From Typha latifolia (Eukaryota; Streptophyta; Magnoliopsida; Poales; Typhaceae): a stretch of DNA of 64,000 nt. The position numbers and the translations under genes are program-made. This document shows positions 23,501-35,500 of the stretch, piece by piece (positions within the stretch are counted from its first letter, which is position 1; the number at the start of each line of letters is the position of its first letter). Under the pieces are notes generated by a model. That model saw only the letters and a list, made by a program, of their open reading frames with translations, was not told the DNA's origin and ran no database searches. Where the stretch lies: positions 2,542,001-2,606,000 of the forward strand of contig CM034113.1 in NCBI GenBank assembly GCA_019914945.1, in the 5' to 3' direction.

Positions 23501-26500
23501 CTTACATGTGCCCCATATCAGCAGTCAAAGAAGCAAAGGAATATCTGGGTCATGTTCAGCTTAAAGTGATCACGCAGAATTGACATGAAATTCTACAGAA
23601 AGGGGAAAAAACCTCCACTGTGGCAATTACTTTCCAAGAGAACTGTTTTTTCCTTGTGCAACTAGCAAACTAATTAATTGCCTATGCACATGGAGAAATA
23701 CTTAATTTCATATATAAAATATAATGTTAAAAGTGCAAGTATACCCTATCGCAAGTGAGTATTTTGCTTTAAGACCTTCCTTAATTCCTTAAAACTTTGA
23801 ATTTTACATCTGTGCCAAATGTGATGCATGTAAAATATAGATCATCTCACTGTATGGCATAATTAGATATCGACATAATGACTTACATTGCAATGTACAA
23901 CTTGAAGGTTGTTGATAGGAAAGATTTTACACTTGGTAAACTTTCTTTTCAACAAGGAAAGACAACAAACAAATGCAACAGAACATACAAAGTACCTCTT
24001 GTTAACTTTTGCATCATCTAGGATTTTAAATTTGAGGTATATTTCTTAATAAGAAGACAAATCAGAGGATTATTGACAACAATTTCGTTATGCATTTGTC
24101 ATGAATGAAACAGGATAAACAATGAGGGTGTCCCTCACATTTTCTACAAGTCTGTCCAAAAGATAGTTCTCAAAAACTTCATCGAGTCATCCTATGATGT
24201 CCAGTTACATCCTAACTTTTGTTCTGCAAAGATAAACACTAATTAATTCACGATTCATGTTGTTTATGTGGTTTTTCCTCAAAGATAATACTAATAGCAC
24301 GATGATCTTGCTTTACAGCCAAACTTGGGTCTCTGTGCTGAGGATGCCCCTTGTCTAATAATCGGTTGAAATTGACAAGCATATCAGACCACTTAATCGA
24401 TTATGGAATCAAGAACATCATGCTTTCCGTCAAGTCTGTTCTCATTCACACATCCCTAAAGATTCAAAAATGATATTTGCAGATTGATGGCATAGTAAGA
24501 GTTGTCTGCTGCACAAAATTAACAATCTTAATGGCCAAGAGTCATGTTCCCAAGAAGCAACAGTTGAACACAATCTAGACCAATAATTTTATAGGTTAGC
24601 AATAATAATGTATGTATAACCATTAGCCAATACGGAGCTGACAACGGATCTTCCTAAAAAGCACATCTTCCACACAAACTTACGCAATAAAATCATGCCC
24701 AATGAAGAGAAAAGAACAACGAAACCAAGTTTCTTTTCAAATTAACAACTCTAGTAAGTGATGATGTACCTCTAAAAGAACTTCTAGCTTTAAATATCTC
24801 TAGCATTCATGCCAGAGAATATAAGCAAGACTGCACTTGCATTCCTAAGTATGCTACAAGTAATTAATGGAAGGAAACAATAGTCATACAAAAATTAAAC
24901 TACGTAAATATCCTAAGATATACAATGCATAAGAAATATTTCTGATCCCCATCAGACACCAACCTATAGTATAATGAATTGAACGCAATTTCAAACTGAA
25001 TCGTCTAAAAGGATTATGATTTCTGACAATTGAAAACATGTCACTCTCATCTACATAACAGTTCTGAAGATGAAGTTTTCATTAGCCACTTTGGTTTATT
25101 CTAACTGCGACAATAATGTAGATGTCCCAAACTACCAAGTAGAGTAAATGTGTAATATATCAATAGCTTCAAATTTCTAGCCAAAAACAGCCTCAGGGAT
25201 CAGAATGAGGTCTAGAAAATTAACTTCATCCAGACAACCAGAAAAGGGAATATTTTTCATGATCAGAAGGTGTGGCTCCAACGCCGGACTTGTAGAGGCT
25301 TGCATCATAAAGTTATGAAATTTAAGAATAATAAAAGAACAAATATATTAAATCATATTAGAATAAGGATCATTAGAAAAGCTATATATGAGAGAGATCC
25401 CATGACTAATAAACTGTTAGCAGGAACAAGCAAAAGAGACCTTCATTACTGATGCGAGTATATCGAACAGCATGATATATGATAATCAACAATGAGTAGA
25501 CAACAGATTCATGCTTTTCAGAATTGATTGAAATAGATCAAACATAACAGAACATAAGCATTACAAAATGGGTAAGAATGACATCATAAGAACCCTTTCA
25601 AATTTGAAACTGAAAAAATTGACACCAATTGTACAGTGCTTCCAGACAAATGGCTGAATATTAAACTTACTCTCAAAGAAATCTATAGCCCAATCATTAA
25701 GTGCATCCATCATTAATGGCCAAAGGCTCCACATATCCAATGAAATAGTTGGGGAGAAAAATGTCATATATGAGACAATTTCCAGAACTTCTTCAAAAAC
25801 ATCTGCAGAACACAGAGAGGAAATAAAGAGAAAACATCAGATTGTTAAGATAAAGACAAGATTTCCACACAAGTCAATAGATCTGCAGTTTGTAAAAAAT
25901 TAACATACTAGACAAATAAAAACTCATAACCCCATGGAGAAGAGAAGAAATTCAAAATTAAAAAACAATAACATAATATCAATTCACTGGGATTGATGTT
26001 TTGCCACTTCTAACTAATATTACATGATTAAGCAAGAGTTCAAAGAGTTAATGGAGTAACCGATTCTGACTCTTAAAGTGAGAAAATGCACTAGTCAAAT
26101 ATTTCTTCAAATTTAGTTCTCAAGGTGGAAAGAGGATCGAATGAAACGCTAGTGGCTAGGAAAGAGAGGGGCCAAGGTCACTCTGTTTTTTATCTATAAA
26201 ACGAGGTATGGAATAGAACCACTACGAAGAAATTCCAGGACAAAATGTTCCTGGAAATTTTTGCCCCCATTGCACCTGACTATCACAATTGTACAGTAGA
26301 AAACACTTAGCGACAACTCTCTCCTTTTCATCAAGGGATACGAACAAAATGAAATGCAAGATGTATCAGGAGCAAAAGTGGCCCAATGGAACCTGAGGCT
26401 AAGGGTGGCATTTTTGACCCAAGATGCCAACCTAACACGAACCCAGGGCCATAAACAGGCTGTCCATTAAACAGATCGTGTTTGCGTTTATATGATTATA

Positions 26501-29500
26501 TCTACAAGACTACAACCAATTAGCCTAACTTCAACCATATAACTTAAATGGGCAGTATGCAGGAAGAGTTCGTGTTGTTTTCACGTCGAGACGCTTAATG
26601 CAACATGACCATATATATGCCAGATATATGAAATATCAATGCATTAACCCACCCCTTACTGCATATAAAGGCCAACATGACCTGAAAATCGTTTGACCTA
26701 AATTACTCTTGTTCCCATGCTCAATTGTTGTGATGCTGACAAATCCTTCTAACACAACCTAGTTCCTCAGGTTTATAAATGCTAACTCCCTCTTGCAGGT
26801 CGGCCCTGGGATTTCTATCAGAGGTCTCAATAAAAGATTAAAAAAAATTCCTGAGTCCTACGTAGTTTGGGAACTCACCCATTCAAAGTTTCAAACCCTC
26901 CAAAGTATGCATTCAAACCCATTCCCCTTGGATCCTTATAGTTTATACTCTCTCATGTTTAAAATGTGGAGTTGTTGTAAGATGAAGTCTTTTTTAGGTT
27001 TGTGTCTATTGGATTTTATCTCTAATATCAATATTCTAGACTCTTGGAGAAAGAAACCATGTCATAGTCAACTTCACACTACCACACCAGAACGGGTTAA
27101 TGTGGGCTGAACTAAAACCCAACATGACCTACTTCTTATAAGGGTTACAGGATTATGTCATGTGACATGTTTAACATACAGGCCATGTTTGAGATCAAAC
27201 ACTCTAACCCAATTGATAATCAGGTTGTGATTGGTTTAGCATGTTAGTCTTAATACTATCATGACCCAAACCTATCTAACCCAATCAGAATGACACTCTT
27301 ATAGATTATATTCTCTCATGTTTAAAATGTGGAATTGTTGTAAGATGAAAAAAAAATTATTTAGGTTTGTATCTATTGGACTTTATCTCTAATATCAATA
27401 TTCTAGACTCTTCTAGAACAAGGGATAGGGACCATACCCCGGTCCCCATGTCGTAGTCAGTTTCACACTACTACACCTGAATGGGTTAACATGTGGGCTG
27501 AACTAGAACCCAACAAGACCTACTTCTTACATGGGGTATAGGGTTGTGTGACATGTTTTAGCATACAAGCCATGTTTGACTTCACATATTCTAACCAAAT
27601 TGATAATCAGGTTGTGATTAGAGGTGTAATCAAGCCAAGATTGATTGAGCCTGGTTTTGATCAAGCTTGAATTGAAATTAATTTCAAACCTAAATTTATG
27701 ATCAAGCTTGAATTGAAATCATTTTAATTTGAGCCAATTTCAAACTCGAGTTAAGCTTAAGCTTAAACGAGCTGATCAATTAGCAATTTCAAGCCTTATC
27801 AATTTAAGCTATTTTCGAGCCTGAGCAAACTTGAATTGATTTAAGCTTGAATCAAACTTGAAATATAGCTTAATTGAACTATAAAGATATAAATAAAGCC
27901 TAATTGAACTATAAAACCTAATAGAGGTGGAGCAACGTGCCGACTGGCCGAGGTGAGGCGGTGGAGTAATGTGCAGGCATGCGGAGGTGGAGCAGCATGC
28001 CGACGTTCTAAGGTGTAGAGGTGGAGCAGTGTCCCAAGATGCGGAGGTCGAGCGACGTGCCGAGGAACAAAGGTGGAGCCGCATACCGATGGGCGAAGGA
28101 TGGAGGTGGAGCAGCGTGCTAGCATGCAAAGATGGTGACAGGTGTGAAGTTGGAGTTTTGGAGAAAAATGGAAATGGAGGTCGGTCGCGATCACAGAAAA
28201 GCAGAGAAGGTTGCCGACTGGGTAGATTTGGAGCTTGGGAGTTGGGAGGGGAGAATAGAATGGGAGTAATTCTGGAAAGTTCTGACCTAGGGAGAGAGAA
28301 GCTGAGCTATTAGATCAAAAGAGTTAATAGTTCATATTACTCATATTAAATATATATATATATATATCGAGCCGGCTCGAGATCAAGCTCGACTCTGCTT
28401 ATTTGAGCTGAGCTTGATCGAACCTTATCGAGTTGAGCTCGAGCCGGCTCAATTATTTTGACAACCCTAGTTGTGATTGAGTTAGCATGTTAGTTCTAAT
28501 ACTTCATAGTCAGAATGAACCAATCCTGTCTAACCTAACCAGATTGACACTCTTAAGTGCCCTTACATGGGATTCGATTGACCAATTTAGACAAAAATAC
28601 AAGTTCTGTTCATCTAGAGAGGACAATTAAAACAGATTGCAACTTTAGTGAAGAACATGATATCTTGTATTAAAATAATGAATTGCATGCAACAGCACAT
28701 AAAACATGCAGATTGAAGACAAAGCCATACCTTGACCATCCGAAGTCAACATCCTTCGCATTATTGGTAACAAGGTAGCCTCGATTTGGACAAAAAGGTG
28801 AGGAAGCCTGCTCACAGATTCAAGAATTGTGCTTATGGCACGCAAGCAGCCAACAGCAGCCAAAGCACCTGAATCATCAGCCTCATCATCTGCTTCAGAG
28901 GTATCTATGCACCTCCAGAATGCAGAAGCCTACAAAAATCAATCAGAAAGGATTAGATAGGTTGCTGCAAAACATATTAAATTCATCAATAGGCATGAAA
29001 AGCATACCAGATTCTGACACAACCCAATAGCATATGGTGCCATTTCTTCCCCAAATTTATCAACAATTGTCTCAAGAGTGAACACAAGGTCCTCATTCTC
29101 AATCTCATTCATAAGTTTAAAGAATTCTGCATATAAACATAAGAGATAATGTACATGTTTCAATGAATATAACTAAAGAAATATGAAATATTATATACCA
29201 TCAAGTAATTGAGGAAGAATTGGCCGAATCTCATTTAGATCTGCATCAGAAAACCAAATGCAGGAACTTCAATGGTTGAAAAAAAGAAGTTAAAAAAAGT
29301 TAGACAAGTTGCAAGATTCAAGATAACCTGCCTTTGCATGCTTCAATAAAAGAGCGAAGTGCAAAGACTGAATCAACTCTTACAGGAAGCTCTGGATCAC
29401 GCATGCCAGAGACAACATAGTGCATTGCTCTCCGAAAATTATTCTGGTCTGAAAAGTTAATATGTGCATATTGTCCTGCCACCCATGCTGCCTATTGCCT

Positions 29501-32500
29501 CACAGGACATGAATCAATTTAGACAATACAGCATTCCCAAAGCAAATATTTTCAAACCTAAGAACTGATTCAATATCTATACCATACTAAACTACAGGAA
29601 AAATGAACCACAAAATTGGAAGACAAATAGACAATAAATATATAGAACTTCCAACAATCAACACAGGACAGGAGCATAGAACATCAGAAATTAGAAGTCA
29701 TTAGATAACATATACACACATATATACAATATATACATTGTTGTATATCCTGGGATTATAATTTTAGATATTCCCATACAAATGAATCACAAGAGAAACT
29801 TTGAATATATGCCAGTACCCAATAAAGTGTCAACACAAGGATCTGCAATTCTGCATAATAGAGAAGTCAGAAAGAACAATAGACTAGCTCAAGATTGTCA
29901 GAGTTAGTGAGTATGTCCATTCTATTGTCATACCTTTGTAAAGGTATTTGTATTCAACATTCAAAAATTATAAACCACGCACTAATCAAGAATTTGCAAC
30001 CAATAGCCTTATCCATTATTTACTCAAGCAACCCAAGAATTTACAATTTGATAAAAGTCTGAAATCTTAGTAATCTTTTGTTAACTAAACTATTACTAGA
30101 CAAGTAGACATATCTATCTTTGATGCTGCCTTCCAGGTCTTCCACTTTACCAGATCTTATGCTTATATTTATAGAGTTTAGTATTTTTATATATGCACCC
30201 ACACTACCCTATGGAGTCCTGCGGCAGTCTATTACTCTATTAGAACTGACTTCTCATATCTGATTTCCACTGCCCAATCCAAAAGTGACAAAAAAGTTCA
30301 TTACTTCTCAGATGTCATTTCTTTCAGTCCAGCATAGTTCATTTGTACAGATTTTAGATACAACACGAAATTAGAAAGTATGTGCAGGTGAACGTAATGC
30401 ACAAGGTCAAGGTAGCATGAATTGAGTAATTGAGGAAGCAACATTAGATGGGACAGTCTAGTTCAACAATATCTTAGATTAAGATAAGAAAAGGATACTG
30501 AGTTACACTGATACAAGAAAGGATATGTTGCTAGGTGTTTGAAAGTTAAATGTGCAGGTCATAGACACAAAATTCAAGGTTCTCAATATTACACTTAAAT
30601 CTAATACTTTAAAAGGCAAATTGAGTTAAATACCATGATGTCATGAATTAAGAAATGCCAAAACATCCAAGAAAACAATGTTCACCTATGGCTCATTGTC
30701 ACATAAAGATGATCCAATTTCAATCATTTAAACAGAAAGGGCAACTACACTGAGTACTAGAAACATGATCAAAGGAAAGGGCACACTACCTTTGCCCGTA
30801 GATGACCAACAGGACTTCCGAATTCAGGGAAGACATGTTGAACTAACATGCGCTCTAGCTCAGATTTATATGGCTGAGTTTGTTTTAATTTGTCACATAA
30901 TGTTCCAATAGCAAGAAGAGCACCATCTTTCTGACGATATGGTTTATACTCAATGGATGTCTCATCATATCTGATTACAAGCAATTATCTCAAAAAATGT
31001 ACCTTCAATTCTGCATAAATTATAATTATGACGGCAGTTTATACAGATACCTCCTAAAAATCTCCACAATGAACTGAATGAACTTCTGGAGGTTGCCTTT
31101 CCCACGCTTCCTCACTAATTCACTCACAAAATCCATGGCTGCTGTTCGAGGGCTGTATAGATCTTCAATGATATCTGTGCCAAAAATACCAATAAAATTA
31201 ACTGAAAATGCTTGTCCATTACAAAGACAAATAGTCTGGGAAAAATATACATCCAAAGACTAACCCATAGTAAAATATAAAGATCCTAAAGACTCACCAT
31301 AACCCTTTCTGACGTACTCATGAGGATCTTCATTCCATAACGTTTGGTCATTGTCATTGAAACACATTAATGGAAAAATTATCTCAAAAAGAACAATGTC
31401 AAGTTGTGGCTGCAGCAATTGGAACATACTGTTCTTTGAAATACTGCAAAGGACGAAAGAGGTGCATGTCAAGTTTAAGTCAATGAAAGTTGATCAGAAA
31501 TAACTAATCAAGCAGTAAATGATTTAGTTTGATATAGAGAATGGAGAAGACAATGATGCAATAGATAATAAGCAACTAATAAAATAATTGACAACATTCA
31601 TTCAGTAGCATGTGGATCCTAGATTGTCCAAGATTCTATAAACCAAAAACTAAATGATAAAGGGCTTTCCATTTATGATTGAGCTTTATGCAATTATTGT
31701 ATTACTATTGATTAAAGAAAACTACTCATGAAGCAATCATCGTAAAAGAGTGAAAAAATCAATAAATTATAGGAAATCTACATTCTGCAATACTATTAGA
31801 GAATATTGAACTACAAGAAATTTTTAGTATTCTTGGATACAGGTGATGGTATTGAAATTCACTGATATTTCTAGACATGGTTAATGACTTCCCATCACTC
31901 TGACTGCAATTTAATAACTGTGAAGGGAGAAGTACATGAAGTATTTCTAGAAACAAGGATTATTTGTTGAGCAACATATGCCTGACACTTCTAGCAAGGT
32001 ACAGGAAGACCACAATGGCCTGGCATACCTTGGGTGATGCCAGGTCATACCACATTTCCTGTATCAGCATGAGACCAACAAGGTTTGGGCATGGTCCATG
32101 GCATGGAGTGCATGACACTTACATAGTTAAATCTTTGCCGTATCCTTCAATCTATATTGTCCAACGTACTCTTTTTAATCCCTTAAAATAATGAACTCTT
32201 CTAGATTCAGCATAACATCTAGGTCCTCAATAATCACATGTATATATCAGAAGGAGGCTAAAATAATTAATTAACAAAAAGTTTCCTAGAGACCCAACAA
32301 CAATATAAACATTTCAACAAAAAGGTGAGAATAGAAAAGGCCTAAATAAAAACAATAAAGCCAGTAAGTAAAAGAACATTAGAATTGCATGCTTAATTAC
32401 TTCACTAATTGTAACAAGTACATACACAGGAACAAAGTTATAGATCTAATCAACAAACCTGCTGCTGAGATATTGGAGTATAAGGTTGATTACTCTATCA

Positions 32501-35500
32501 GGTAAATATCCACCTGTACGGATCACATTGAGCAACTGTAGGTGACTTTCCAGTATTTTCCCAGCATAGTTCTTCTGAAACATTTGGGCAAAAGCTTTGC
32601 ACTCTGGCCTCTGAAGCTTCAGATCCCCAAATCTGAGAGCAGTAATTCAATCAAACAAAGAAAAACCAAAGACAACTTATGGAGTTTGCATCTTACTTCA
32701 ATTAACAAGACTCACCGAGTGTAGAGACGGTTCAAGATGTGGACTGTCCACTTTTTGACTTTCCACCATCCCCAGGTTTTCCGGGTCTCGGGATCTGATG
32801 GTTGACTCTCAACAGGAACAGGCCTTTCCAATATATTCAGGAATAGAATCATCCATGCATTGAAGATATTTGGATCAAAAAGTTGCTTCGGAATCTCCAG
32901 CTGCAAAAGAGAAGTACAAAGGAAAAGGCAAGATCAAGTTCATAGCATATATATCTAAGACTCAAAGGGAGGGAATAATGCAATCTCAGGGTCACATACA
33001 TATATTGATGACCAGAATATTTTGCATATGAGCTTGATAAGATCAGCTACTTCAATTGAAGGATTGACAATCTGGACAAGGTTGTTGAATATACTTAACA
33101 AATTAGGAAATGTTTCTTCAACAATAAGATGTAGAGGTGTGCGCTCTTCATCTGACTTGAACCTTTACAATGCAAAAACAAAGTAGAAGACAAGTTAGCA
33201 GCAGATAAGGAACTCTTTAGAGAAAAATGTCAAGAAATAACATCTTGAAAAGGAAAACATCATGCACAATGAACCACACTTTGGAATACAAGTAAGAATT
33301 TCTGTTGATACCTGATAAGTATTACAGAGATGAAAAGCTTTTCAACAGAAAGTCGATGGTAAATTAGCAATAACTAAGAAGCACTTTACAAGATGTTGCA
33401 CAAAAACATGTTGGAGGAAACACCGTATGAAAAGCATTTCTACATTTAATTCATTTGATATTTTGTCCCCAAATTCTTTAATCATGATTACTAGGGAAAA
33501 AGACCTAAAGAGGACCTCCAACTTCTTAAATATAAGGTGTCACATGCGACAAGTGGACATAAAACCACCAAAGGAAAATTCACCAGTATATATGTACCCT
33601 AAATTCCAACATTGTAGGCGTCGAACAGAAGTTATTATTCCTTTACAAATCTCCATGAGAAAGTAAATAAAAAGTTACAACTGCTATCAAATTAATAGCA
33701 CAAGATACTAAGGGTTTGAGCAAATACCAAAACAAAGCCAGATTGGTTGATATAGTTCACACCTTACAGACCATGTAGCAGTAAGTCAAATAATGTAAGT
33801 ATAGAGATTGATGAGGGACCACAAGATGGACAATCAATTTTCCAATTCATCAAGTAGTTACCACTTACTCATATTTCCTAGTAAGAATCCTCAATACATA
33901 TAAAGCTCCAAATACTTGTTGATCTTGTAATTGCAAGTTGTGTTTTATCCAATGAAGAAGACCTGGCCACTGCTCGGGGTAATCATCATGGATTATGGTT
34001 TTGATACATTCACCAAGCTGCGCTCTGTATGCAGTATAATTATCAGAAACAGATCATAAAGATAGTATAACGAACATAATATACTCACTTAACAAGAGAA
34101 CTTATAAAGGAAATAACAACAATTGTTATTTTAACAACATAAAGATAGTCTACTGTTTTGTGGATCTGTTTGTTCTTACTGTTACTTTTGTGGATGTTAT
34201 CTGGTATAGTTTTGTTGCCTAAAATTGATTTCAATGTTTTAAAAGGCGGCAGCGGATAGTGGGTGGTCACCCCACCGCCTAGTGCCTAGGCAGAAGGTGG
34301 GCGACAAAGCGAGTGACAAGAAGGTCTATCATTTTTAATATAAAAAAAAATTTAAAAACTTATATAATACAAAATATACATTATATACAAAAAATTTAAT
34401 AGTGCACTAAACCAAAATACTAAATAATATAAATCACAATTTACAACCATAGTAACAATTAACAAATTCACAACCATAATGCCCACAAAAAATAACATAA
34501 ATATATAATCAAAGTTCTAAATTATCACAACTATAAGTTTCTAGCAACAAGTTCACAATTATAATAAATAATATGATACAAAATATTAAACTTAATCAAC
34601 ACTCAACAAATTAAGTGATTACTGATTAACAAATCTGGACTTGAGGTAGCAGATGGTGGTGTTTTGGTACAGATGTCAGTTTTCTGACCCAGGCTTTTTG
34701 TTGCTGCAGGTGGGAGTTTAGTTCCTTTTCTGGGTCGTTTTACTGTAAACTGCTATCTGATGTTTCTGATTGGGTTTTTATTACTCTTGGAAGATACAAC
34801 TTGATGCTTTTTTAAGTTTCAATGAAACAGAGCTTTTGCCTTTCTGTCAAAAAAAACTGTTATATATAGATCCTCTGATAGCAGATGTTAAGATCATTAA
34901 GACTGTCAGTTAATAGGAAAAACAGTGGCTATAGATTTCATGACAACAAACTTTAACTGGATCCATTGCACAATTAATAATCTCTATACAAGAAACCATT
35001 GGTAGCATTAGGCTGACAGAAACAGTAATTGAAAATTTTATAGGGCCAAAATAAACTAACTGATCAGTGAATAATACTATTGACAGAAACCGCATTTCCA
35101 GACAACACACTAAATCAAGAGGGTAAATACATAAAATACAATGAAAAATTAAAAAGACTCTGGTTGAGAGTTTGAGCATATATATAATCATACTCGGGCA
35201 TTTGCATATTTATTGGGTTTAGTTAGACATGGTAAGGAAAGATATAACAGCCCAATGTTGACAGAGGAGTTTGCCCAAAATAGGGTTGAATGGTGGGAAA
35301 ACAAACATATAGCTCCCCTCAATTACATTGGAGAGAGCATAAATGAGAGAAAAAGAGGAGCAAATAAAGGCGAGTAATTATGAAGGCAAGGATATCTACA
35401 TAATTAGGAGGGACACATAAGTATCCTACAGTACAAACATAAATTATATGCAAAACGTATGTATCTGTGAGAATATAAGCAAGAAGATATATTCTAGTTG

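Noticed and set aside
27809..28313. Several 100-residue frames with His/Cys/Ser-rich repeats
   Set aside because: They translate the internal repeats of the element at 27619-28469 in different frames; not a protein family.
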